64,000 bases of DNA from an uncultured Bacteroides sp. GTDB taxonomy: Bacteria > Bacteroidota > Bacteroidia > Bacteroidales > Bacteroidaceae. The notes under the pieces were generated by a model. It worked only from the letters and a program-made list of their open reading frames with translations, did not search any database and was not told the origin of the DNA. Both the position numbers and the translations under genes were made by a program. Location of the stretch: positions 12,077 through 76,076 of the forward strand of contig NZ_CAJUHF010000013.1 of assembly GCF_910585845.1 (NCBI RefSeq), written 5' to 3'. This document shows positions 25,965-34,123 of this stretch, in pieces; the first letter of the stretch is position 1, and each line of letters starts with the position of its first letter.

Positions 25965-27080
25965 TCACTTCTTTTCCAACAACTCCTTGACAAAAGGTTT
26001 CGGCTGATAGTCACGGTCGAAAAGCAGCGGATAATCCTTGCGTCCCTTTATCGGGAAACCGTTCTTCCAGGAATCACTGTCGCTGATGCCCCATGCGGTC
26101 ACACGGCTGATGACATCGGCATGTTTGATGAAAAGGTTCATATAGGCCTCCATTCTTGCATTCCAATGTTCGGACACGCTGTCGGGTAGAGACTCCGGAT
26201 AGGGGTTCAGTGCTTTCCGATAGGCCAATGTGTCGGAGATGTTGGCAGTGCGGTTCACTGTGGGCAACGCGCTCATGTCCCACTCCGTAATCATCACCCG
26301 GGCACCGGTGGAAGCATAGGCAAGAATACTTTGCTCAAACTGCTCCATATCGGGATAATCCATGCCCATGTGTCCCTGCATACCTACTGCATCCACACGC
26401 AGTCCTTTGCTTTTCATCTCATTCACCAATCGCACCACGGTGTTCCGCTTACCTTCGGAGGACATGTTGTAGTCATTGTAGTACAACTCCGCCTCCGGGT
26501 CCGCCTCGTGCGCAAACTGGAATGCCAGCGGGATAAACTCTTCGCCCAGAATCTCATAGAACTTGCTCTGACGGAAAGAACCATCTTCCAGAATAGCCTC
26601 GTTCACCACGTCCCATCCCTTCACTCTGCCCTTGTAGCGGGTCACGATGGTAGAGATATGCTCCTTCATGCGTTGCTTCAGGACTTCGGGAGATACCTCT
26701 TTCCCCTCCTTGTCCACACAGAACCACGGCGCCAACTGGGAATGCCATATCAGGCAATGCCCAATGATGAACATCCCGTTCTCCTCGCCGAACTTCACAA
26801 ACTCGTCCGCCTGACGGAAATCATAACGGTCTTCTTCGGGATGAATGACCTCGCACTTCATGCAATTCTCCGCTACGACGGAATTGAAATGCCTCTTCAC
26901 AATATTCAGGGAAGCCGTGTCGCGTCCCGAAGACTGGCGGGTGTTCAGCGACACCCCGATCAGAAACTTGTCTCCCAACACCGCCTTTAGAGAAGGTTCT
27001 TCCTTCACCGCAGGCTGAGTAGCACAGGCACAAAAGGCGGCCCCTGCCACTAAACTCAACAAAATGTTTTTGCTTTTCAT
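25965..27080 (-). CDS. GH10 endo-1,4-beta-xylanase, lipoprotein
   Basis: 371 residues. Lipoprotein signal peptide (AAFCAC, lipid Cys about 17-19). A single compact GH10 barrel follows: substrate-site motif GHCLIWHSQ, acid/base Glu161 in WDVVNEAI and nucleophile Glu266 in VMITEWDMS. GH10 enzymes cut beta-1,4-xylan internally and tolerate side chains. It has no carbohydrate-binding module, unlike the second GH10 in this window (31871-34090). Second gene of unit B, 26 bp after the GH127-type gene. Periplasmic or surface location cannot be decided; a short module-free GH10 often acts on oligosaccharides in the periplasm. Confidence 0.94.
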   Translation of the reverse strand: MKSKNILLSLVAGAAFCACATQPAVKEEPSLKAVLGDKFLIGVSLNTRQSSGRDTASLNIVKRHFNSVVAENCMKCEVIHPEEDRYDFRQADEFVKFGEENGMFIIGHCLIWHSQLAPWFCVDKEGKEVSPEVLKQRMKEHISTIVTRYKGRVKGWDVVNEAILEDGSFRQSKFYEILGEEFIPLAFQFAHEADPEAELYYNDYNMSSEGKRNTVVRLVNEMKSKGLRVDAVGMQGHMGMDYPDMEQFEQSILAYASTGARVMITEWDMSALPTVNRTANISDTLAYRKALNPYPESLPDSVSEHWNARMEAYMNLFIKHADVISRVTAWGISDSDSWKNGFPIKGRKDYPLLFDRDYQPKPFVKELLEKK

Positions 27081-27106
27081 ATGGATTGTTATAACTAACT
27101 GACTGA

Positions 27107-29506
27107 TTACTCATTTCTCACTAACCGCACATGGAATACTCCGCCCGCGATGTTGCCGGGCTTGCTTCGGAAAGTGACCGTGACCGACTGCTTCCCTTCC
27201 AGCATCCCTGCGGGAATGGGATACTCCACATTCACCAGTTCCGCTTTCTTCCATTTGCCCACCAGATTCTCTTCTGCCAACAGCGCGCCGTCAATCAAGA
27301 TGTCGAACGAGCGATTGGCACTCTCATTGCCCCAATAACGCACCATGAGGGAAAGCTCCTTTTCGCCGTTCGTCAGCAAGTTGTATTGGAAATATCCGCC
27401 GTCGCGGGCGTCTCTCCACGCCTCACCTTCGAAATGTCCGGTTTGCGACTTCTCGTACTTGAGCTGATGGTCTACTTCCGGCTGCTGCTCGGCGGTTGCC
27501 ACCGCATCCACCGTGCGGCGGTCGAGCAACAGTTTGCGCTGCTCCGCCTCATGCATCGCCTTCTGCACATCGGCATACGCGGCTTGGCTCATGGAGAGCC
27601 AGTACATCATGTAGCGGCAATCGTGTATGCGGAAGAACGGCTCCAGCTGGAGGTCACGGTATTTGTCGGTGAAGAGTCCCGGCACGGTATAGCACAACGG
27701 CTTCCCTTCCACCGGCTTTATGCCTTCCAAGCGGGATTCTATCTCCTGCTTGCTTCCGATGATGATGGGGGTATCGAATACCGACACCAGCGGTCCGTGG
27801 GCGATGTGTCCCCAACGGCTGTTGTCTGCCACGAGGCCATCCAGATGTTCGGTTCCCATACGTGCTCCCATCAGGATGGGGCCGCGCATGATGGCGATGT
27901 ACTCCGGAACATTGGGCAACTCTTCCACGGTCACTTTCATCGGCATGGTGATTTCAATGACATCCCCGTTCTTCCATTTCCGCTCTATGGCAATGTAGCT
28001 TGAGGGTTGCGAACCGGCGGCATACTCCTTTCCGTTGCACACCACCTTCATCTCTCCCGCCTTGCTCCACCACGGATGGCGGATCAGCAAGCGGGCTTTC
28101 ACTGCCTTCTTCATGTGCAGGGTCAGACGGCTGGTCTCCCGGTCGGGGAAGGCGGTCTCCTGCGTCAGGGTGATTCCTTTCTCCTTCCAGTCCAGTCGGG
28201 AGGCTACAAAGAGATTGACGTAGAGGTTGTCTCCCTCATGGCTGTAGATGAACTCGCCATACTTACCGTGGTTCTCCATCCCCGTGCCGACGCAGCACCA
28301 CATGGCGCTGTTGGGGGCGGAATACACCCTGTAGTGTGCCGGACGTGCCGAGGTGAAGTAGACGTATCCTCCATGTTCGGGATGCTGGGTGGAAAGGATA
28401 TGGTTGTACATCGCTCTCTCATAGAAGTCGGCATAACGTGCTTCGGGCGACATGCGGAAGAGTCCTTCCGTCAGTTTCAGCATATTATTGGTATTGCAGG
28501 ATTCGGGACCTTCGCGGTCTTCCACGTAGCTTTTGCAGTCGTTGGCGGCGGCAAAATGCTCACGGCGGCTGTTGCCTCCCAGTGAGAGGGTGCGCTTGCC
28601 CGTCACGGTGTTCCAGAAGAAATCGGCAGCTTTCCGGTAGGTATCGGCATCGCCGCTCCGTCCGGCAGAGGCGCTAAGCTCGGCTATCCGCTGGTAGCCT
28701 ACGACCTTGGGCACTTGCGTATTGGCGTGTTTGTTGTCCAGATTGTCCGTTTCCGCCGCCATGCTGTCCAGCAGCCAGCGGTGCGAGAAGCGCTTGGCGG
28801 CATCCAGATATTTCACGTCGTCCGTCATCCGGTAGGCATCGGCATACACTTCGTCCATGCCGCCAAACTCGTTGCCGAGCATCTGTTCCATCTGTTCGTC
28901 AGTCAGCGGTGCAATGATACCCAGTCCCCAGTCGCAGAGGGAGAGGAACATCTCTTTCGCCTCTTCGCTGCCTCCATACGCCCAGGCATCCCTCAGTCCG
29001 GCATACGTCTTATGCAGATTGTACCAAGGCACCCAATATTTCCAGACGATGCCTACGTTGCCTTTCTGAATCTCCTTCCAGGCTTCCATGCCTTTGGGCA
29101 CTCCTCCCACATATCCGTTGCCGTGTGCCTGCTGGCAGCGTTTCAGTTCCGAGACCATGTAGTCCATGCGTCTTTTGCACTCCTCGTTTCCGGTGGCGGC
29201 GTAGTGAATGGCGAGTGCCGAGAGATAGTGTCCTCCGACGTGCCCGTCCAGGTCAATCCAGTTGGCAAAGCTTTCTCCCTTCGGGGTAAGTCCCGCCTCT
29301 TTCAGGAAGGGGGCAAGCAGGCGGTCGGTGTCGTACTGCAGGAGCACATCGACGTTCAAGTCGCATGCCTGCTTGAAGGGGCCGTCCAGCAGCTTGACCT
29401 GCCGCAGGGGGAAGGTGTTCGGATAGAGCTTGTCCTGAGCAAACGTGGTTGCAAACGAGGCAACCAGACAAAGCAATAGGGATAGGGTTCTTTTTCTTCT
29501 GTTCAT
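27107..29506 (-). CDS. GH127/GH146-type beta-L-arabinofuranosidase (DUF1680)
   Basis: 799 residues with a signal peptide ending in FAQ. The (alpha/alpha)6 barrel starts with PLRQVKLLDGPFKQACDLN. The zinc-thiolate residues of the clan are seen: Glu335 and Cys337 in GPESCNTNN, and Cys404-Cys405 in AMWCCVGTGMENH. GH127 and GH146 enzymes use a cysteine nucleophile to release L-arabinofuranose; beta-sandwich domains and a C-terminal region (about residues 650-799, with EGEAWRDARDGGYFQYNL) follow the barrel. In a xylan locus it may act on arabinose side chains, but which linkage cannot be read here. First gene of unit B. Confidence 0.88.
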   Translation of the reverse strand: MNRRKRTLSLLLCLVASFATTFAQDKLYPNTFPLRQVKLLDGPFKQACDLNVDVLLQYDTDRLLAPFLKEAGLTPKGESFANWIDLDGHVGGHYLSALAIHYAATGNEECKRRMDYMVSELKRCQQAHGNGYVGGVPKGMEAWKEIQKGNVGIVWKYWVPWYNLHKTYAGLRDAWAYGGSEEAKEMFLSLCDWGLGIIAPLTDEQMEQMLGNEFGGMDEVYADAYRMTDDVKYLDAAKRFSHRWLLDSMAAETDNLDNKHANTQVPKVVGYQRIAELSASAGRSGDADTYRKAADFFWNTVTGKRTLSLGGNSRREHFAAANDCKSYVEDREGPESCNTNNMLKLTEGLFRMSPEARYADFYERAMYNHILSTQHPEHGGYVYFTSARPAHYRVYSAPNSAMWCCVGTGMENHGKYGEFIYSHEGDNLYVNLFVASRLDWKEKGITLTQETAFPDRETSRLTLHMKKAVKARLLIRHPWWSKAGEMKVVCNGKEYAAGSQPSSYIAIERKWKNGDVIEITMPMKVTVEELPNVPEYIAIMRGPILMGARMGTEHLDGLVADNSRWGHIAHGPLVSVFDTPIIIGSKQEIESRLEGIKPVEGKPLCYTVPGLFTDKYRDLQLEPFFRIHDCRYMMYWLSMSQAAYADVQKAMHEAEQRKLLLDRRTVDAVATAEQQPEVDHQLKYEKSQTGHFEGEAWRDARDGGYFQYNLLTNGEKELSLMVRYWGNESANRSFDILIDGALLAEENLVGKWKKAELVNVEYPIPAGMLEGKQSVTVTFRSKPGNIAGGVFHVRLVRNE

Positions 29507-29534
29507 GATATTTCTTTAAGTAATTAAGTTATTT

Positions 29535-29695
29535 TAGTTCCGCAAGTTCAGCTTCTTAGTTGGCAAGACCTCGGTTGGCAGGTCTGCAAGGGGGGAAGTG
29601 CAGATTATGGCATCGGGGGGATGGCGAGCATCTCTTCCTTGTCGATTCGTCTCTTCGGTGCCTTGTTCGCTGCGAAAGTTAAGCTTGCGAAACTT
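29535..29695. repeat. 161-bp element with imperfect inverted ends, related to 10016-10189
   Basis: TAGTTCCGCAAGTTCAGCTT (29535-29554) and AAGTTAAGCTTGCGAAACTT (29676-29695) are inverted relative to each other with about five differences. Both resemble the ends of the element at 10016-10189; the right end differs from it by a single base. The interior is unrelated in sequence. It lies in the leader of unit B. Confidence 0.5.
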
Positions 29696-29744
29696 GTGTT
29701 AAATGTAATGTTGGCGCTTCACTTTGGAAGGGGTTTTCCGGTTG

Positions 29745-29752
29745 CAAATATA
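29745..29752 (-). promoter_or_regulatory. -7 element (TATATTTG) of xylan unit B
   Basis: Reading the minus strand, TATATTTG matches TAnnTTTG. A transcript starting near 29738 would have a leader of about 230 nt before the GH127-type gene. Confidence 0.7.
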
Positions 29753-29783
29753 CGAAATAGATGGCTATGCTCCCTGTATCGTA

Positions 29784-29849
29784 TGTTACATAATTTTTCG
29801 CTGGTGTTACATCTTTCTTGTATTGTCACATCTTTCTTGCATTGTTACA
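29784..29849 (-). promoter_or_regulatory. Putative xylan-regulon operator, unit B: four boxes
   Basis: On the minus strand: TGTAACA (29849-29843), TGTGACA (29830-29824), TGTAACA (29811-29805) and TGTAACA (29790-29784). The 5' ends are 97, 78, 59 and 38 bp before the -7 octamer. The promoter-distal part also looks like a 19-bp tandem repeat (TGTTACATCTTTCTTGTAT on the plus strand). The layout matches units A and C. Confidence 0.6.
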
Positions 29850-29912
29850 TTCTGGGGCTTTCAGGCCTTTCTGGGCTTTACAAAGGGTTGGGGGGATGGA
29901 GGAAAGTGGTGA

Positions 29913-30543
29913 GATGCAAGAAAGGAATGTTCAAAGACTAATATATTTGATTATAACAAATATATTCTACTACACTCGCTTGCATTGTATGGGGCGAATT
30001 CGAGTGGTAAATCCAATCTTGTCAGTGCTATGCACACCATGGCAAGATGTGTATTGTTGTCTGTGAAGCTAAATGATAATGAAGAATTGGAATATGATCC
30101 ATTTCTTCTTTTGGAGGGCAATGCGCGTCCTACTATGTTTGAGGTTATTTTCCTTAAAGGGGAGTTTTGTTATAGGTATGGTTTCAGATATAATCAAGAT
30201 CGAATAGTAGAAGAGTGGCTGTTCCGCAAAACCGTACCTCGTTCCAAGGAGCAGATGTTGTTTGTGAGAAATGAAGAGGGAATCTGTGTGGAAGAGTCCT
30301 GAAACAAATCCTAAGAACGCCCAGTTGATTTTTACCACTCATGACACACACCTACTGTCGCAGAAAATTCTCAGACGCGACCAGATCTGGTTTACAGAGA
30401 AAGATTCCAAAGAGCAGACGGATTTATATAGCTTAATGGATATTGTACTTCCTGATGGCACAAAGCCTCGCAACGATGCAAACTACGAGAGAAATTATAT
30501 TGCCGGCCGTTATGGAGCCATTCCTTATATTCTTAACGATTAA
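29913..30543 (+). pseudogene. Remnant of an AAA15-type ATPase (RloA-like), internally deleted
   Basis: The 5' fragment, open from 29913 without a proper start, reads NIFDYNKYILLHSLALYGAN and then SSGKSNLVSAMHTM, with the Walker A motif GANSSGKS. It stops at 30302. The 3' fragment, in another frame from about 30300, reads PKNAQLIFTTHDTHLLSQ, then FRRDQ-type ILRRDQIWFTEKD and YGAIPYILND, the usual C-terminus of these ATPases. Intact relatives are about 400-450 residues; roughly half the gene, including the middle and the true N-terminus, is gone. Such ATPases pair with RloB-like proteins in phage-defence or restriction-linked modules, and a RloB remnant follows. Not functional. Confidence 0.75.
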
Positions 30544-30554
30544 ATTGTAAGGCT

Positions 30555-30685
30555 ATGGCTGCAAAGAAGATAAAACTCGCTATGCCAATCAAAATCCATG
30601 CACAACAGTTTACCGTCTCGTGAGGCAGTTGTTGGGAAAGGATGAGAAACTAAATGCAGAATTAGTTGCTAAAATTGAAGAATAA
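30555..30685 (+). pseudogene. Remnant of a RloB-like gene
   Basis: The first ATG after the ATPase remnant gives MAAKKIKLAMPIK and soon stops. A second frame, open to the TAA at 30683-30685, reads RYANQNPCTTVYRLV and then RQLLGKDEKLNAELVAKIEE, which resembles the C-terminus of RloB-family proteins (their NPSTxV motif and closing helix). About 200 residues of a normal RloB are missing, so start and end were fused by deletion. The pairing with the upstream AAA ATPase supports the identification. Confidence 0.5.
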
Positions 30686-30826
30686 TTATAAATTTCGGCA
30701 TTAATTTGCGCAAATACAGGGATAATAATCCAAGAATGAATGTTTTTCCCGGATGACTTGCAAGTTGGCAGGCTGGACATAAGTTATATTTACTTTCTGT
30801 TTTATTATACTCGACTATATACAAAA

Positions 30827-30853
30827 CCCCTCTCAGAAGCCTTCTGAGAGGGG
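30827..30853. terminator. 12-bp perfect hairpin, possible terminator
   Basis: CCCCTCTCAGAA (30827-30838) pairs with TTCTGAGAGGGG (30842-30853) with a three-base loop. No long T-run follows on the plus strand; on the minus strand a TTTTG tail follows. It lies downstream of the RloB remnant and, on the other strand, downstream of the BACON-like gene. Confidence 0.5.
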
Positions 30854-30861
30854 GGATAATG

Positions 30862-30916
30862 AGTCAGGGACTGAAAGGGTTTGACTCAGGGAGTGAAAGG
30901 GTTTCAGTCCCTGACT
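30862..30916. repeat. Inverted repeat with nested GACT(C/G)A repeats
   Basis: AGTCAGGGACTGAAA (30862-30876) is the exact reverse complement of TTTCAGTCCCTGACT (30902-30916). The loop repeats the theme (TTGACTCAGGGAGTGAAAGG). Together with the hairpin just before, it forms a pair of stable stem-loops in an otherwise featureless 370-bp gap. Confidence 0.6.
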
Positions 30917-31057
30917 GAATGGGGTTCACTCAGTGAGGCATTTTTGATGCATTAAAATAAGATGCGTTTCACAAGTGTTTTGTAAGCAATATTCCTCCAC
31001 AGGAATAACTCTTAATCTGTTTGCATGCCACTTATAGCCTCACGGTCGTTCATTCAA

Positions 31058-31792
31058 TTACCAATAGCGGTAAAACTCATAGGTATAAACATCATCTCCA
31101 GTGATACTTCCTTCAAAGAGGTTATATCCTTTCAGATCGCCGTGATAATAAACCAAAGGAGAAGCGTTGAAATCCATCAGGTAAGTACCTGTCTGTCCAC
31201 CTTTGGGAATAACCATCAAGGCTCCGTGATCTAATTTGCCTCCGTCGTTATAGACTTCAAACGGTACTCTGACTCTAACTTCGTCTTTTACAGGATAAGT
31301 AGAAGTAGCTGTAAATAGATAACGATTATTATAGGTTTGTTCTACAGAAACTCTTATATAATTATTTATTCCGTTTTGAGTAATCCCAATTGTTAATGTC
31401 TTATTAGATATTGGCTGTTTTAACACAATACTACCACTTCTTAAAGAAGAGATATTATCTTCTGTCATTACCAATAAAACATATATTTCATTATATTGAG
31501 AACATATAGCGTAATTCACCCAAGAAGGTTTGCTTACAATTTCAGGTTGTAATACAGTCTTTATGCCATTAACCTCAACATAAGATAATAAAGTCCTTCC
31601 AACAGGTTGTGTAGTACCTTTGGGAGTAAAAGCAAAATCTTCTACAATATCTGAATCTGTAAAACCTAAATAGTAAACACTATCATTAGCACTCCTCGTA
31701 ACAGCATTTTCTGCTCCATCTTTATCAAAAGGTATTTCACTACTGCAACTATACCCGATAATTAAACTCAAAATAAATAAGACTTTCTTCAT
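31058..31792 (-). CDS. BACON-like lipoprotein of unknown function, AT-rich
   Basis: 244 residues. Lipoprotein signal peptide (LIIGYSCSS, Cys about 16). The middle resembles a BACON carbohydrate-binding domain: KPSWVNYAICSQYNEIYVLL, then RSGSIVLKQ and LTIGITQNG, fitting the pattern PxWI...RxGxI...VxQ. The rest matches no family I know. It is clearly richer in A+T than its neighbours, suggesting a different origin. It follows xyn10C but is separated from it by a hairpin terminator (31819-31850), so its expression may be lower or depend on read-through. By position it may be an accessory surface glycan-binding protein. Confidence 0.65.
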   Translation of the reverse strand: MKKVLFILSLIIGYSCSSEIPFDKDGAENAVTRSANDSVYYLGFTDSDIVEDFAFTPKGTTQPVGRTLLSYVEVNGIKTVLQPEIVSKPSWVNYAICSQYNEIYVLLVMTEDNISSLRSGSIVLKQPISNKTLTIGITQNGINNYIRVSVEQTYNNRYLFTATSTYPVKDEVRVRVPFEVYNDGGKLDHGALMVIPKGGQTGTYLMDFNASPLVYYHGDLKGYNLFEGSITGDDVYTYEFYRYW

Positions 31793-31818
31793 GGCTATTT
31801 GATTTTTATAAAAATAAT

Positions 31819-31850
31819 AAAGGCAGCGGCATTATCCCTCCGCTGCCTTT
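31819..31850 (-). terminator. Hairpin terminator between xyn10C and the BACON-like gene
   Basis: AAAGGCAGCGG (31819-31829) pairs with CCGCTGCCTTT (31840-31850), 11 bp. On the minus strand the stem is followed by ATTATTTTTAT. It ends the xus operon about 20 bp after xyn10C. Confidence 0.8.
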
Positions 31851-31870
31851 TATTAAAACTCCATGATAAT

Positions 31871-34090
31871 TTACTTTCCGGCTAAACCATCTGCAAAGCC
31901 TGCGTATGTATGTTTACGGCTGTAGTTGGAATCCCACAGACCGACAGGTTCACCGCCGCGCCAGCCTGAATCACTGGGAGCATCAGTGATACACCACTGA
32001 GTGATACCATACTGTTGGGCAGCAGGAATAATCTCGAAGTACTTCTTCACAATGAACTTATAATATTCTGCCATTGCCTTATGCTGAGCTTCGGTCATAT
32101 TTTCCGTCTTCACGTTGTTTCCATTTTCATCTACATAACCCATATCAAGTTCGGAAATCTTCACCAGCTTACCACTCTCTGCCAATATCTCGAACATCTT
32201 TACTACATGTTCTTCTTTACTCTTCTGAGTAGCCTCATTGGCATAACAACTTACGTGCATCTGTGTACCGATACCGTCAATCTTTGTCACATTGTCCGCT
32301 TCCCACTTCTTAATCCAGTGTACCAAACTCCTCACTTTCTTATTGTCATCCCAATCGGATTCCAAATTATAGTCATTGATAAAGAGTTTCAAAGGAGCGG
32401 TACCTCCGTTTTCTGCGTAATACTTGCGGGCAGCAGCTACGACAATACGAACATAATCTTCATTGCCCAAGTAGTCTTGCCAATAGAAGTTGTTCTTAGC
32501 ATCATCTGCACTGGCATTAGATGCGGACTGCAACGTATAGAAACCTTCGCCGTCATCACCACCACCGGAAATGGCTTCGTTCACTACATCCCAAGTAGTT
32601 ACATAACCATCGGTAGCTTTCATCATGCCTTCTATCCAATTGTTCATAGCCGCAGTAAGAACTTCTTTTTTCTCTTGGGGAGTGAGTTCAATACTTGTCT
32701 GATTAGAAGAATATCCCTCTCCTTCTGCAGACAATGCTTGATATCCATTCCAACTAATCCATCCCTCAATCGACTGGTTTTCAAAGTTTGAAACATACAT
32801 ATCAGATGTACCATCTGAGAATATTACATTATCTACATAAATAGTTCCCACAAAATCACCAAAATTGAAAGTAAATTTATCCACCTGATTATGCTCTGGC
32901 GTAAATGTAAAACTTACATCAGTCCATTCGGTACCAATATTAAATCCACCAGGATAACCTTGTGCTCCACCTGTAGACGACTGCATAAATATAGTACAAT
33001 TATATGAATCCGTAGCCTTGACTTTAGCAGTAAAAGTATATGAATTTCCTTCTGTCAACGGTTTGTCAAATTGATACCACACTTGTGAATCCCAATTATT
33101 ATTTTTCTTTTCATTATTAGTCATTTTTAAGCAAAAGCCAGCATTATCATTGCCTTCTGATACAATCTGAAATGAAGGACCATTCCAATTGTTTCCCCAA
33201 CCATTTGTTGTTTCTTCTGCAAAATCACCATTATCAATAAGATTATCATCTGCTCCATCTTTCACAAGTACCAAATTATCAAAGTAAACCTTACCTCCAA
33301 ACTTACCGAATACAATTTGTAGTTTATCTAAAGTAAATTGAGTAGTAAAGTTCCATTCATAAGTGGCCCAATCAGTACCTATAGCTCCTTTTGCACCTAA
33401 ATATTGTACATCTTTACTTCCTCCCCATTGATCTTTGTTTGGACTAGCTGACCAAATCGGCCAAAACTCCAAACCTTCGAATTCTTCTGAAGCCTTTATA
33501 TCTACTTTGAAAGTATAATTCACACCTTGTTCCAAAGCCACAGGAAGCATATACGTAGCCTGCTTATCCCAAATGTTTTCACCTGCTCCATTAGTATTAT
33601 ATTCAATAAAACTATTTTTGGCATTAGGGTCAATAGGCAAAGGAATAGGGGCAATAAGTTTATTCAAATACTTCGGTCTCTGCTGCGAATGCCAAGCCAA
33701 CGTATGTCCATAAATGGTAAGTCCTCCTGCTTTTGCGGCAGTAACAAAATTTTCCACCGCATCAAAGTTCATCTCACCTGCGTCATTCACACAGGAAGCA
33801 TACTTCATGGCATTGCCGGCAGTCATTTCCACAAAATTGCTGTTAGCCAACTGAGTGACTTGTCCTCCGGCAATGTAGTCGCTTGCAGCCAGTGCAATTC
33901 CCAACTTAAAGTCGGGATTGGCACTGCTGCTTACATAATTCTTCAATACATCATAGTCGTTGAGATACTCCATCCCTGCAATAGAGGCAGGCTTCTCAAC
34001 CTCGAATGCCAGCGGCTTGTCGTCTACGCACGAAGCAGTAACGACAGCCGTCAGAAGCATTGTTCCTAAGATATTTTTCGTATATTTCAT
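31871..34090 (-). CDS. xyn10C: GH10 endo-xylanase with two carbohydrate-binding modules inserted in the catalytic domain
   Basis: 739 residues. Lipoprotein signal (TASC, Cys21). The GH10 barrel starts at about 45 (GHTLAWHSQQ near 128-137), is interrupted by two CBM4/9-like beta-sandwiches (about 155-285 and 287-430, each ending in a YFDN or YVDN motif), and resumes near 470 with acid/base Glu505 (WDVVNEA) and nucleophile Glu647 (VKISELDMG). This is the architecture of surface xylanase Xyn10C of Prevotella bryantii and its Bacteroides counterparts. It is the last gene of the xusABCDE-xyn10C order and would make the first cuts in bound xylan at the cell surface. The inserted modules are distinctly AT-richer than the flanking barrel. 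Confidence 0.93.
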   Translation of the reverse strand: MKYTKNILGTMLLTAVVTASCVDDKPLAFEVEKPASIAGMEYLNDYDVLKNYVSSSANPDFKLGIALAASDYIAGGQVTQLANSNFVEMTAGNAMKYASCVNDAGEMNFDAVENFVTAAKAGGLTIYGHTLAWHSQQRPKYLNKLIAPIPLPIDPNAKNSFIEYNTNGAGENIWDKQATYMLPVALEQGVNYTFKVDIKASEEFEGLEFWPIWSASPNKDQWGGSKDVQYLGAKGAIGTDWATYEWNFTTQFTLDKLQIVFGKFGGKVYFDNLVLVKDGADDNLIDNGDFAEETTNGWGNNWNGPSFQIVSEGNDNAGFCLKMTNNEKKNNNWDSQVWYQFDKPLTEGNSYTFTAKVKATDSYNCTIFMQSSTGGAQGYPGGFNIGTEWTDVSFTFTPEHNQVDKFTFNFGDFVGTIYVDNVIFSDGTSDMYVSNFENQSIEGWISWNGYQALSAEGEGYSSNQTSIELTPQEKKEVLTAAMNNWIEGMMKATDGYVTTWDVVNEAISGGGDDGEGFYTLQSASNASADDAKNNFYWQDYLGNEDYVRIVVAAARKYYAENGGTAPLKLFINDYNLESDWDDNKKVRSLVHWIKKWEADNVTKIDGIGTQMHVSCYANEATQKSKEEHVVKMFEILAESGKLVKISELDMGYVDENGNNVKTENMTEAQHKAMAEYYKFIVKKYFEIIPAAQQYGITQWCITDAPSDSGWRGGEPVGLWDSNYSRKHTYAGFADGLAGK

Positions 34091-34123
34091 ATAAATACTT
34101 TTTTAAAATAAGAAACCCTAAAG

